DNA of 64,000 nt. Origin: Aristolochia californica. Lineage: Eukaryota; Streptophyta; Magnoliopsida; Piperales; Aristolochiaceae. The DNA lies in the NCBI GenBank assembly GCA_029961685.1, contig JARWKL010000008.1, positions 7,194,501 to 7,258,500 of the forward strand. Reading direction: 5' to 3'. Shown here in pieces: positions 34,915 through 45,151 of this stretch (its first letter is position 1; each line of letters starts with the position of its first letter). The position numbers were made by a program, and so were the translations under genes. The notes under the pieces were generated by a model. It had not been told where the DNA came from, did no database searches, and saw only the letters and a program-made list of their open reading frames with translations.

Positions 34915-35320
34915 CCTTGTGTGATTACTGTAATCCGCTTGTGGGCTGTTGAAGCCTTGGACAATTGAGAAATCTTCAAGGTGATCTCCCCAACATTATC
35001 AATCTCCCAACCATGGACTAGAGAAAAGGTTCTTACATCAGTTTCATTGCCAAAGACATAATCCATGTACAACAACAGTTTCTCTTGTTCTGCTTTGAAG
35101 AATTCATAGATAAAAGAGGCAGAAAGGTTCATCATACATACTTTTTTTTAGCCATAGCATGCTCTGTTGCAAGAAGAATGGATTCTGGGGACATTGTGAG
35201 GAAAATCCTGCAATATAGAAGTATTTGGCCTTTTCAACCAGCTCATAGTTTTTTGGTCTCTACAGATGTTCCGACTTATAGTGGATAGCAGGTGATAGGT
35301 TGGCAATCAAGGACTGCATC
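34915..35320 (-). pseudogene. adenosine kinase fragment (processed)
   Basis: Adenosine kinase phosphorylates adenosine to AMP and belongs to the PfkB carbohydrate kinase family. On the minus strand, SLIANLSPAIHYKSEHL, then KAKYFYIAGF, PESILLATEHAM, MMNLSASFIYEFF, YMDYVFGNETDVRTFS and HKRITVITQG follow each other in the order of the plant enzyme (about residues 115-255). Frameshifts occur near 35215 and stops near 35280 and 35138. About 400 bp run without introns although plant genes of this family have many, so the source was a spliced mRNA. The C-terminal catalytic loop (GAGD) is absent. Confidence 0.9.
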
Positions 35321-35383
35321 GAATTGGAATTCAATCGAATCATCTCTAGAGCTATTTCTTGATCTGGTTGTTGACTGGTCCTT

Positions 35384-35895
35384 CTCTATGTTAAGTTGTG
35401 GTGCCTAATTAACACCTTACACTGAGTTGCTCGCAGATCGACCTTCGTGGTAAGGTCCTCATGAGGGTTGGAAAGGGGGCGGGATGCCCCCCTCCTGGGG
35501 GTGTGAGGGCGGAGCCCCATTCTGATCCACGATATATTGACGGTTGTTTCATTAAGGGCAGTTTGAGAATTTTTCTCTTGTAATACGGTTACCCTAACTT
35601 TCTTTTTAAATTGGGGGGCACCGCTATTAGGGTTTTATGATCTTAATGCGAGGAGCATCTCGAGTTGCAGACCGAGAGGTTTGAGTGAAACACTTGTAAG
35701 TGTGCTATTTCTCTTGTAAAATATTTCATCTTTATAGTGGATTATTGCAGCTGCGAAAGACAAAACGTAGTCTCACCTTGAGGCGAACTGTATAAATATT
35801 GTTATGGTTGTTCGTGCTTATTTTTCCCTTTTTCCTTGTTTATTATTATTGCTCTCATTAGTTTGGAATTAGGGTATCTAATTCCTAACACTCTG
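35384..35895 (+). mobile_element. D-family solo LTR with near-perfect target duplication
   Basis: LTR 35389-35890 (502 bp; TGTTAAGTTGTGG to TTCCTAACA), flanked by CTCTA and CTCTG. It is inserted in the leader of the minus-strand adenosine-kinase-bearing element. A GC-rich, hairpin-capable block (CCCCCCTCCTGGGGG) lies near 35488-35502. Confidence 0.86.
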
Positions 35896-36203
35896 TAGCA
35901 ATTCCTTCAAAGAAGCCTTCACTTTCCAGATTTCTCTTCTCCGATATGGCAATGTAAATTCTTGGTGGAGAAGACAATACTACAGAGAAGGTTGACAATA
36001 GCCATATACAACTTGGTGGAAGCTTCATGAATTCCTGAAGACATTATCGGCCAGTTGAAGATAACAGAATCAATAGATTAAAATGAGAAGAAAAAAATAG
36101 CAACAGATTTTCTGAGTAATAGATTGTGGAAGAAAATAACCGAACAATTTGGAAATCTAAAAACCCATAGTTATGAGTCCTGAAAATCAATGATCTGATA
36201 CCA
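35896..36203 (-). mobile_element. leader and primer site of adenosine-kinase-bearing LTR element
   Basis: The primer site (GATCTGATACCA, 36192-36203) and about 300 bp of leader lead on the minus strand towards the adenosine kinase piece. A short open frame (MSSGIHEASTKLYMAIVNLL) may be a gag start, but I cannot identify it. Confidence 0.65.
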
Positions 36204-36597
36204 TGTTGATTTTCAAGACTTATAGATTTTGCTCATGGAGAAAAGGAGAGACGACATGTTGTGAGAAAAAAAGGAAGAAGAAAAGGGTTATGGAATTGTT
36301 TCCTCACCCTCCCCCGAAGTTCAATTTATAGATGAATAAGATTATAATATTATAATAATACCCCTAAAACTTAACCTAATTACATCAATGTTATCTTTAT
36401 GAGATGACTCTTTATTTACCATCATGCCACTACTGTGTGGGCTTGTGGGCCTTCTCCTTGGTATGTGGGCTTGAGCCCATCTTGACCACTCTTGGATGTG
36501 TGTGCCTTCCTTTGTCTTGTGGGCTTGAGTCTGTCATCAACACACTTGGACATGTGGGTCTTCCTTTGTCGTGTAGGCCTGGGCCCATCTTCCAACA
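36204..36597 (-). repeat. 5' LTR of adenosine-kinase-bearing element
   Basis: 394 bp, TGTTGATTTTCAAGAC to CTTCCAACA on the plus strand. Same subtype as the plus-strand LTR at 25018-25408. Confidence 0.83.
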
Positions 36598-37801
36598 AAC
36601 GATATTCATTTTTACTGACAATTGTTGTTTTTTTGCGGGTTATTCTTAACCAAAAAATTCATCGACAATACTTTTATTGGCAAAAAAGTTGGCTTTTCTC
36701 AATAAAAAATTTTAGTGAGGAAAATCAAATTTCTTGTAGTGAAGGTTATGAGTGCTACCAATACAACTATTTTCACCTTAGTTGTAGGAGTAACTGTGTT
36801 TCAATAGATCCTTAACTAGTTTTTGAGATGACTCAAGTAATTAGTGAAAACTTACAAAATCTAGGGAGATGATTAGATGCCAAATCTACTTAATTGGGCG
36901 ACTTACACAACTCTTGTACCTGATAACTAAGTATATGATAATGTTTCATTCATGGTGTGGCCAAAGGGACCAAATTAATTAAGATTGCTCATCTTGTTAT
37001 GTTATGATTATAGCCATAACGAAGATTCAAGAGGGCCATTCAAAGTGGTCGTACCCCACCCATATTTCGTAGCAGTTGCTTCACTTATTGTTTCATTCTC
37101 TTATGGAAAATGGAATTAATTCCAATATCCTTTTGTAATCCTCAAAGCTCCTTCACACATACAAAAAGGAGTAAATGGGTAAGAGATGAAACTGGTAATG
37201 GGTATTTTGTTACCTGCTCCATTTATTTTATACATATTTTGTTGCCCATTTTGATTGAAAAGAAACAATCTATTCTCTTATCCATTTGTTTACCCAATTA
37301 CCCGTGGATAAATTGTAAATGGGCATACAAATGGGAAAAATATTTTAAATTAGTACAACAATCAAAATAACTACACAAACATGTTACATTAATAAAAAGA
37401 GATAGTTAATATATATAAATATTGGATAAAATAGAGTGAGCCATCCCACCTCTCCTTGCATAGCAATGTTTTTCTTCTAATTTTAATAAAATAAAATGGT
37501 AAAAAAGCGGTAAGCATTTCACCAACATGGTGACTTAATGGGAAAAACTCACCCGCCTAAAATTAAAATTATAAAATTATCTTTAAATATTATTAGGTAC
37601 TTAAGATAAACAGTGTGAAATAACTATTATCCATATCATTTCTATTTAATAAGTGGTAAATGGAAAAGCAGATAAAATTACCCGAATCATTGATTGGGTA
37701 AGGATTTTTATTCCATAGCATCTAAGACAAACGGATAATAATAAAATTTCCACACCTACTTTGGCATCATGAATGTTACACATGAATCTTTAAATTTAAT
37801 A
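36598..37801. other. AT-rich stretch without recognised features
   Basis: Only short open frames. I see no LTR, TIR or protein motif. Confidence 0.5.
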
Positions 37802-37806
37802 CCAAA

Positions 37807-38239
37807 TGTTGGAAGATGGGCTTCAACCCACACGACCAAGGAAGACCCACATATCTAAGAGTATTATAAGATAGGTCACACGACAAGGGAAAGCCCACAA
37901 GATGGGCACAAACACATAAGAAGTAGGACCCACCAGGATTAACACAAACAAACATCCTTATCACATAAGTTGGAAAAACAAGAAGGACTCACAAAGGCTT
38001 ATTTATCTTATGGTCACATCCCAGAAGAGTTCTAGTTTGAGTTATGTTTGTCTTTTATCTATATTGAGTTATTTAATTATGCTAGGACTTATCTTTAAGT
38101 GTTAGAGTTTGGGTGTAATTTGGACAAAAATAGTTTTATTGTAATTGGACTATACTACCTTCCTCTATTATAAATAGAGGTTCATGTAATCTAATTATAA
38201 TAAATCAATGAAGTATGATTCATTTCCATAAATTCAACA
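37807..38239 (+). repeat. family-B 5' LTR
   Basis: TGTTGGAAGATGGGC to TAAATTCAACA, 433 bp. The first ~40 bases resemble the copia-A LTR start. Confidence 0.93.
38169..38179 (+). promoter_or_regulatory. family-B LTR TATA box
   Basis: TATAAATAGAG, conserved in every family-B LTR of the 430-470-bp type and followed ~10 bp later by GTTCATGTA. Confidence 0.6.
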
Positions 38240-38251
38240 TGGTATTAGAGT
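38240..38251 (+). other. primer-binding site (tRNA-iMet)
   Basis: TGGTATTAGAGT, two differences from the consensus, directly after the LTR. Confidence 0.8.
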
Positions 38252-39822
38252 GGCTTCTGTGAGTTGACTTGGTCAACCCACAGAGATAATGAGATCCTTT
38301 TCTCTAAACCCTAAACCCTAAGTCTAGGTTAGCAGTTATTTTTTTTCGGTCCCTACACTCGTTGTTTCTTTGCATTTTTTACCTCTATACTGAGCTTTTA
38401 ATATTTAAAATTATATATTTACAGAAACTTATTTGAGTCGAATTTCTAATAAAAAATGATGTTTTCCAATCGGAGTTATCTACAAAGAGAAATCGTTATT
38501 TGAATGAGCAAAGGTCAGATTGCAAAAGAGGTTCGAACAGTAGTAGAAAGCTTCAAACTCTGAGGAATGTTATGCTATCAAGAATGAGACTTTATAAAGA
38601 GAATTATATATCAAAAGAAATATCTATAAGTCTATGCTCTTACTTATTCAACCAATTCTCAATCTGAATTTTTTATAAGGAGATATTGATCTTGGAAGAG
38701 TCAATGGTCATGCTAGAAAAAAAAAGAAACAATACTTAGTTCGGCCAGATGACAGAGACCGAAATCTATCAGATTATTTATCTTCTGATAATTATATTTT
38801 ATGAAGATAAGTTATACTTGGATGAAAGGTATTTAAGTCTAGTTTGATAAGGATAAAATTTTATGTCAATTTGATCTATATTTTAAGATATATTTGCATT
38901 GGAAGAATCAAAGGTCATGCTGGTATTCTATTGTATTGAAAAGTCCGAATTTATGCCCTTTGTTTTGCGTCATTGTTTGAGTTGTTATATCAGGAAAATA
39001 TCTCACTTCTCCCTGGTTGAAGGGCTTATTACTGCATCTATGTTATTTGGTTCAAGCTGGGATCACTACCATTACCTCCCAGCTTGAGGGGGAGAAGTAG
39101 AAGAAGTACAAGAAAGAGGTATTTTATTCCATATGTTGTAGATAAGTTTAAGTGACCAAAATATTCAAGAAAGGGGGAGCACAAAAGATGAAGCTTATGC
39201 ATCTAAGAAAAAAATATTTATATCAGATTATGATTCTTTCATGGGTCCTTCTACAATGTTTATTATTTTGGTTCGTGTTATATGTGTTGGAAGATGGTCG
39301 TGTTACATTACAGCTACTGCTATTATGTCTCTTTGGATGAGACATTATTGTTGAAGAAGCGGTGGCCTGAGTACCTTTTCGCATACCATAATTTATTTGA
39401 CTCTAAAAAATATCACGGATTGGACACCATGAGAGTTTGTGCCCGGATTGGGACACCATGATAAATTTAACTCCAAAAAATATCACGGTTGGGATACCAT
39501 GAGAGTCGGTGTCCGGATTGGGACACCATTATAATAAACCCACAACCCCCCCCCGTAATGGATTTTATTACTCCTACCACTTGAGAGTAGTTGTCCTGTG
39601 GAAGGACACGTTGGTGGACACTTCAGAGCAATGCCGATAAACACACTGCCTACAGAAGATGAGGTGTGCCCTACATCCAGCATTAAAACTATAGTATGGA
39701 GCAATGTCTTACCAGCTAGGAGTGATATTTACTCTCACTTATATTATGCCAGCAAAGCCTCATGGAAGGACAGAACAGCGTGAGGGGGAGTGTTTGAAGA
39801 TGAAGACATATTGGAAGATGTG

Positions 39823-39907
39823 CAATTTTATACAAAAAGATTATATACATCATTTGCAACAAGCTGGGAGTTCATGTTGTTCTCTCACCCCCCAACTTGA
39901 GGGGGAG
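39823..39907 (+). pseudogene. copia pol C-terminal relic and polypurine tract in family B
   Basis: One frame reads KLGVHVVLSPP directly before CTTGAGGGGGAG. Copia-A pol ends [16 protein letters not shown] before the same tract. This is the only coding remnant in the element and identifies its ancestor as a copia element close to copia-A. Confidence 0.75.
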
Positions 39908-40336
39908 TGTTGGAAGATGGGCTCCAGCCCACATGATCAAGGAAGGTCCACATATCTATAAGTATTATAAGATAGGCCACACGACAAAGGAAGGCCCAAG
40001 CACATAAGAAGTAGGATCCACCATGATTACACAAGCTGGCATCCTTATCACATAAGTTGGAAGATCAAGAAGGACTCACAAAGGCATATTTATCTTATGG
40101 TCACATCTTAGAAGAGTTCTAGTTTGAGTTATGATTGTCTTTTATTTATATTGAGTTATTTAATTATGCTAGGACTTATCTTTAAGTATTATAGTTTGGG
40201 TGTAATCGGGACAAAGGTAGTTTTATTGTAATTGGACCCTACTACCTTTCTCTATAATAAATAGAGGTTCATGTACTCTGATTATAATAAGTTAATGAAG
40301 TCAATGAAGTGTTTTTTCTTTTTCATAAATTCAACA
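39908..40336 (+). repeat. family-B 3' LTR
   Basis: 429 bp; matches the 5' LTR along its length with scattered differences. Confidence 0.93.
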
Positions 40337-40454
40337 CCAAAGCATCCCCCATTAAATTATTTCAAACTTAAGAGTAATCATGACAAAGACAACTGGAGTA
40401 TAAGCCTACTTCAAATTTAATTGATGTTTTAAAACCTTTGCCCAAATACCAATT

Positions 40455-40658
40455 TAGTGGTGGACATGGGTTAGGTCAGAGTTGGGTTGCTAAACCTGAA
40501 CTTGATCCAAAAACTCGACATTGAAATCTGATCCTTAAAAACACGAATGGTCCATGTCCATGTAATCCTAGCCCCTACCCAATCCTGACACCAAACACGA
40601 AGAAACATGAATAATCCTTACACTAAACACAAAAAACAATAATTTTTTTAAATACATA

Positions 40659-40704
<46 letters not shown>

Positions 40705-40901
40705 AAGTTATAATTTTTTAAAAAAGGTTATAAGTTAATTAAGTCATGATTAGGGTCGGTGTCAAGTACGAGTTACCGCCCAAATCTATGTAGGTTTTTT
40801 CTCCTACCCATCCCTGCTCTGGGGACTAAGGCCAAGCCTGAGCTTTTTGGTGGGGTTATGTCAGGTTCCCAAACTTAAGCAAACCTGATGCCCACCCTTT
40901 A
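40455..40901. mobile_element. hAT-like non-autonomous repeat (tentative)
   Basis: The ends are TAGTGGTGGACAT and, in reverse, TAAAGGGTGGGCAT; plant hAT elements often carry TAGGGGTGGCA-like tips. It contains a (CA)n microsatellite (40663-40696). Flanks TACCAATT and TACAATT are similar but not identical. No transposase. Confidence 0.4.
40663..40703. repeat. (CA)n-(TA)n microsatellite
   Basis: Seventeen CA units followed by a few TA units. Confidence 0.93.
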
Positions 40902-41024
40902 TGTACAATTACGGACAAATGACTAGACTTGAGATGAAAAACACCCTTGCTTCTTGTTTATCTTTTCTATTTTCTCATAGACCTATAAGTACCTATGCTT
41001 ACCTTCAAGTACTATCATATTGAG

Positions 41025-41735
41025 TAGGGGTGGCATCGAGTTGAACCAAACTTGAACTTGCATATGTTCAATCTTGGTTTGATCTAAATACTTTGACTTC
41101 GAGCTCGAACTCGAACTTATCCTAGAACCTAAAATTAGAATCAAGCTCGAGCCCAAAAATTTTAATCGAGTTTGAGCTGGAGCTTGAGCAAGGTTCGAGC
41201 TCCAACCTGTATTTAAAACTACAAAATAAAAAATTTATAAAAATAAATAAAAAGAATATTATGATGAACTTAGTACCGTTGAACTACAAACTATCATAGA
41301 GGTATCGAAGACTTTCCAATGGAGCATACTAATGTATAATAACCAACTTAATAGACTTAAAAAAGAGCAAACACCTCAACCAAAAGTGTTTATTCCATTG
41401 GCAAACAACAACATTAGATATTGAGAGGTTGAAAAGGGTTGAATGATTGATCATCTTTGAGGTTTGAGGTAAATAAGGGCAACTATCAACCAACTAAATA
41501 GGGAATCGATGAGAACAATCAAAGTAAAGGGTATTTTTGTAAAAAAATCAGTTAACAAATCAATTCGCAACTAACAAGCCAAGTTGAGAAAATCTCGAGT
41601 TTGGCTTAGTATACTTAACGAGCTTTATTTCAAGTTTGAGCTTGAGTCGAACTGAAGTAAAAAATGAATTGAATCGAGTTTTTTATGACCTGAGCTCAAA
41701 CGGTTTGCAAACCGGTTGGCTTGGTGGCACCTCTA
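41025..41735. mobile_element. hAT-like non-autonomous repeat
   Basis: Left tip TAGGGGTGGCATCGAG and right tip, in reverse, TAGAGGTGCCACC form an imperfect inverted repeat of hAT type. The sub-terminal regions are rich in GAGCTCGAAC / GAGCTTGAG motifs on both sides, the usual sub-terminal repeat pattern of such elements. No transposase and no clear 8-bp duplication. Confidence 0.55.
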
Positions 41736-41873
41736 GTATCACAAATGTCAAGGCAAATTGGTCGAGTGGTTTCTATACTTGCTACTGTTGCTTAATCTCT
41801 TCACCCTCATAAGAGTCTGCAGGAGCTGGTGTGGGATATACAGAAGGCTAATGATGTTAAATTGTGGAGCCTA

Positions 41874-42306
41874 TGTTATGCACACAATAAAATTATTATT
41901 TTAATTATTTTTCTTTAATTTACTTTATTTTATTTCAGTTTAGGCCACATGGGTATTTTTGGAATATTTTATTTATAGGGGTATTTTTGGAATATTTTTA
42001 TAGGGGTATTTTTGTAATAATTTATATTAAACCCTAACAGGGTGAACCATATTTAAGGGGTAAGAGTAATGAAAAAGACGAACATTGAGAATTAGATTAA
42101 ATCTAGCTTAAACAGGCTTGAGATCACCTTCTTGATCTCGAGGTTAGGGTTTTCCTCAAAAACCCATGTATTCTCTCATCCTCCATTGATCTTCGTCTTC
42201 CCTATGTCTTCTTACTATCCCTACAGTAATGCACGGTAGACTCGTAACCCGTGGCAGATCCAAGATCCTCCCAACGAATCCTTGTGTCAGATCCGAGACC
42301 GTAACA
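41874..42306 (+). repeat. G2 copy 1, 5' LTR
   Basis: It matches copy 2 LTRs (354 bp) through the TTATGCACATAATAA start, the GGGTGAACC / TTTAAGGGG block and the GACCATAACA-type end. It contains a repeated GGGGTATTTTTGGAATATTT block (three units, about 41950-42020) that explains part of the greater length. Confidence 0.88.
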
Positions 42307-42308
42307 AC

Positions 42309-42320
42309 TGGTATCAGAGC
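42309..42320 (+). other. primer-binding site (tRNA-iMet)
   Basis: TGGTATCAGAGC, a perfect 12-base consensus, two bases after the LTR end. Confidence 0.9.
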
Positions 42321-42329
42321 GGGAACACA

Positions 42330-43130
42330 ATGAACCAAGAAGATGAAATAGTGGCGATGCACAGACAAACCAGAGAAATGGCTGCATCAGGCATTGGAGT
42401 GGAACGAATACAGAAATGGCTTGTAGCCTGGGTGAAGTATTTTTTATCAATGGAGGAACGTGAGGCAGTCAATTGAGTAGTTGTTCCGGTCGAGCAAAGC
42501 GTAAGCACAGACGGGAAAGCAGCAGAAGTCTCGGACGGGGAAACAAACCACGGGCCAGAAAAATCAAAACTTTCGTCTGAAGTCTCTGCGGAGGATTTGG
42601 GAGCAACCTCAAATCCGGACAAACAGAAGATGCAAGAACTCGAAGAGTTCTCTATATCTTCGATGAAGGCGACATCCGACTGTGGGGATTCAGAAATTCC
42701 AAAAACGGAAGGGTATTCAGCATACCCTTCGTCAGAAAATCGGAAATGGGAAATCTCCAAGCAGGAAAGTCCGGTGAAGGCCCCGTCAAAATTGATTTCC
42801 GGATCAAGGAAATCTGACGAGCAAGACCCTGAACTTCCAAAATCAAAGTCGATATCAACTCCAAAACCAGCCTCAACACTTCCGAAATCACACAGCGGGA
42901 CATCAGATTTTAGGACATCGGATGGGTTTTTTGCCAAATCGTCGAATCCGACTCCAGGGACCTTGCAAATCTCCAAGGACCCTGGAAAGCCAAAATTGGA
43001 GAGGTATTCTGCTACACCCTCGTCGGCGTTAGAAATACGTCAGGCGCAAATATCCCAAGTTGGGCAGTGCGAGCTGAGTTTTTTTGGAGGATGTCGGGAT
43101 CCATTGGAAAAAAAATTTGGGGACCTCTGA
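42330..43130 (+). pseudogene. G2 gag-like leader ORF with repeated motif
   Basis: ATG 42330 lies 10 bases after the primer site. The frame is open to 43130 apart from one TGA at about 42474. The product is hydrophilic and rich in Ser, Lys, Glu and Pro, without a recognisable capsid domain or zinc knuckle. A motif (T/S-E/D-G-Y/F-x-A-x-x-S-S) recurs at about 42702, 42914 and 42994; the equivalent region of copy 2 has it at about 51401 and 51568 (minus strand). A role as the N-terminal part of Gag is inferred from its position only. Confidence 0.6.
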
Positions 43131-43331
43131 ATTTTTTTTTTCGGGTGGCTTGGTTGTTTTGTGGATGATTTGTATGTTGCTCGGGCCTTGTTCGTGCTGA
43201 ATGGGATGTCTTCGATTGTGGTGAAGGAATACAACAACAGTGTGGCGGTTTTGGGTTATTTTTTGGGTAATTGTGTGCTGAATGGGCTGTATTCATTGGT
43301 TCTTGGTGAATTTTTTACTGAGATCTCTTCC

Positions 43332-43880
43332 ATGTGCAAAAAAGTGGAGGCTAGAAAAATTCTTTTGTTACTCCTTTGTTTGGATTTGTCTTTCCTGGCC
43401 GTTATTGCAATAGGGCCACCTACGTGTCCTACTGATGTTGATGCAAGATGTGATGATGGAGCTTCAGATGAATGGGAAGGTGGATTTTTCCCTAATGTTC
43501 CCCAAATTAAGTTTGAGGGTCCTACTAGCACGCACCCTCTTGCATTTACATAGTATACTGATGAAGAAGTGCTCCTCGGGAACAAAATGAAAGATTGGAT
43601 GAGATTTAGTGTGGCATTGTGGCATTGCTGCTACTACAACAAACTTTCTACTCAAATATGATCTTTCAGGGGAACGCAAACTCAATCGTGCGTGTAACCA
43701 TGCTACACTATCCAACCACAGTTATTTCCATGAGCTTGAAACTGCAAGGATTAGTGGGTTGCTTGGAAACATTGAGGGAACCACCGGCAACCCCCAGATT
43801 GGTGGGGATACTGATCAATTCCTCGTGGACATTGGTGAGGCAACTCTGCTTGTGCTTAATGTGATGCTGAAATTTTTTTG
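43332..43880 (+). pseudogene. xylose isomerase cDNA fragments
   Basis: Xylose isomerase interconverts xylose and xylulose; the plant protein has an N-terminal signal peptide. The fragment begins with its own ATG at 43332 and a hydrophobic leader (ILLLLLCLDLSFLAVIA), then GPPTCPTD, DEWEGGFFPNVPQIKFEGP, GNKMKDWMRFSVALWH. A deletion of about 215 residues joins this to AATTTNFLLKY, CNHATLSNHSYFHELETAR and GLLGNIEGTTGNPQIGGDTD-QFL. A TAG replaces a tryptophan codon at 43551 and the deletion shifts the frame near 43615. The missing part includes most of the metal-binding catalytic barrel, so no activity is possible. No introns are present. Confidence 0.92.
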
Positions 43881-44472
43881 TGGAGGGCTCTATTTCGCTG
43901 TTGATGAGCACAGTGGCTTGGTAGTCCTGCATGATGTGAGGGCCATATGGCTGCGCAATCCCAAAGAGGTTACTGCTGAAGAGTCCTACAATTTTTTCCA
44001 TTCTCCTACAAAGGACTTTGGTGATGAAATGCCAATGGCTTGGAGTCACTTCATTGCTAAAGGTGATGTAGTGTTCAAAGTTTTCCTGTTTGTTCCTCCT
44101 GAGGCTTCACCTAATTTGTATGAGAGTTGCTACACTACCAACAAAGCCAATTTGAAGTTGTATGGGCGAGTCTTCCTCTCAAATGAATTTGATGAGCTTC
44201 TTCCAAAATATTTAAGCTTTTTGAAGGGTTTGGAATCAAATATTGGGCATGCCCTGATAGTCAGATTCTGCCACACCAAGCATGTTGGGGAAGTACTGCG
44301 TGTCTTTAAGGAGAGGGCAAACCAGCAGGGGAGGAAACAGGAAGCAGCTGCTGGTTTTGCAGCCCTTAAGTTCTTCTACAACTTGTGGTGTGCTGCTGCT
44401 TTGATAGTGCAGAAATGGACTCAACTGACCACAATAGACCCCAGAAAACTTATTGATCCATCGCTAGACTAG
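43609..44472 (+). CDS. chimeric open frame: xylose isomerase - endoplasmin - unknown
   Basis: A continuous 287-codon frame runs across two captured pieces and into a third. It holds the xylose isomerase C-terminal part (residues 8-85), the endoplasmin piece (about 109-210) and about 77 residues of unknown origin (to FYNLWCAAALIVQKWTQL and a stop). Whether it is translated is unknown; the first ATG within the frame lies well inside (at 43861, codon 85), and 43609 itself is GTG. It could encode a novel fusion if the LTR drives transcription. Confidence 0.5.
   Translation: MWHCGIAATTTNFLLKYDLSGERKLNRACNHATLSNHSYFHELETARISGLLGNIEGTTGNPQIGGDTDQFLVDIGEATLLVLNVMLKFFCGGLYFAVDEHSGLVVLHDVRAIWLRNPKEVTAEESYNFFHSPTKDFGDEMPMAWSHFIAKGDVVFKVFLFVPPEASPNLYESCYTTNKANLKLYGRVFLSNEFDELLPKYLSFLKGLESNIGHALIVRFCHTKHVGEVLRVFKERANQQGRKQEAAAGFAALKFFYNLWCAAALIVQKWTQLTTIDPRKLIDPSLD
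43933..44238 (+). pseudogene. endoplasmin (HSP90-7, GRP94/SHEPHERD-like) cDNA fragment
   Basis: Endoplasmin is the ER-lumen HSP90 chaperone. About 100 codons of its middle domain are present: VRAIWLRNPKEV, FFHSPTKDFGDEMPMAWSHF, GDVVFKVFLFVPPEA, LYESCYTTNKANLKLYGRVF and EFDELLPKYLSFLKGL. One of the paired arginines of the normal VRRVF is missing. The ATP-binding N-terminal domain, the C-terminal dimerisation domain and the ER-retention signal are absent. The piece spans several exons of a normal plant gene without introns. Confidence 0.93.
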
Positions 44473-44712
44473 CAGCATAACCATGTGTATTGGAAGTATG
44501 GTAGTTTTCTCTATTGTTCCAGCGCAATCCACTGCATTCCTGGATTGTATAGTGTTGTTTTGACATTGCAGAAAACAGTCCTACCACTTGCAGGAACTCT
44601 TCTATGGGCAGGTGCTGGAGTTGGTCACTCTAGGATTAGCATGGTGCAAAATGACATAGTCAAGCTTTTTGACAGTTTGGAACATCTTGAGGATGATCAC
44701 GCAGAACTGAAT
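44239..44712 (+). other. unidentified piece between captured genes
   Basis: It is open in one frame to 44472 and in another from 44485. The predicted text (RVFKERANQQGRKQEAAAGF; IDPRKLIDPSLD; LPLAGTLLWAGAGVGHSRI) looks protein-coding and is probably one or two more host fragments, but I do not recognise them. It contains a plausible membrane segment near 44570-44630. Confidence 0.45.
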
Positions 44713-45150
44713 GTGACTGACTTTCAAATCGGGTGCCCTATGAAGGACACAAAGTACCCAACGGAATGTGCTGATACAGTTATCCCTTCTCTTGGATTTG
44801 ATAATCAGAACATGGAAAAATGGATGGGCAACGCAAATGCTGTTGTTGACAATCCGGTGCTGCACAAAGCACACGATGCTCAAGTTGGTAAGAGTTCCAG
44901 AGGTTATTTTACCATTCTGCCTACACTTCTTATTCATAATAGCCAGTGTCTAGGGACATTAGAGGAAGGTGTTATAATGAAGGCTAGTTGTGATGGGTTT
45001 GAGGAAACTTTTGAAGCTATTGTTGGTTTGGGTAATGATATTCAGCATAATGAATGCTTGAGCATCAATGGGGGTTGTTGGTGAGATAAACGGGTGACTT
45101 TAATAGCTTGCAAGGACACCTTCCGTGGTAGAGTCGGTGAGTGTCCCTGA
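44713..45150 (+). pseudogene. vacuolar sorting receptor cDNA fragment
   Basis: Vacuolar sorting receptors carry soluble cargo from the Golgi to the plant vacuole. The piece covers the end of the central luminal region and the first EGF-like repeat: VTDFQIGCPMKDTKY, GKSSRGYFTILPTLLIHNSQ, GFEETFEAI, NECLSINGGCW, then after a TGA (at 45082, in place of a glutamine codon) IACKDTFRGRVGECP and a stop. The PA domain, the transmembrane helix and the tyrosine sorting signal are absent. It abuts the truncated 3' LTR. No introns. Confidence 0.93.
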
Positions 45151-45151
45151 C

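Larger units (their letters stand above)
37802..40341 (+). mobile_element. complete family-B element with perfect target duplication
   Basis: The reference copy of family B in this window: 37807-40336 (2530 bp), LTRs of 433 bp (37807-38239) and 429 bp (39908-40336), primer site at 38240-38251, terminal polypurine tract at 39895-39907, and CCAAA on both flanks (37802-37806, 40337-40341). The internal 1.67 kb has no ORF above about 80 codons. It retains a copia pol tail (CNKLGVHVVLSPP, about 39850-39893) and an internal polypurine/LTR-tip copy (39781-39798). It is therefore a non-autonomous derivative that depends on proteins from elsewhere. Confidence 0.95.

Noticed and set aside
38304..38324. 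Two telomere-type AAACCCT units
   Set aside because: Only two units, located in the leader of a family-B element; too short for an interstitial telomere.
41017..41743. Target duplication for the hAT-like repeat
   Set aside because: The 8 bases on each side (ATATTGAG and GTATCACA) do not match.
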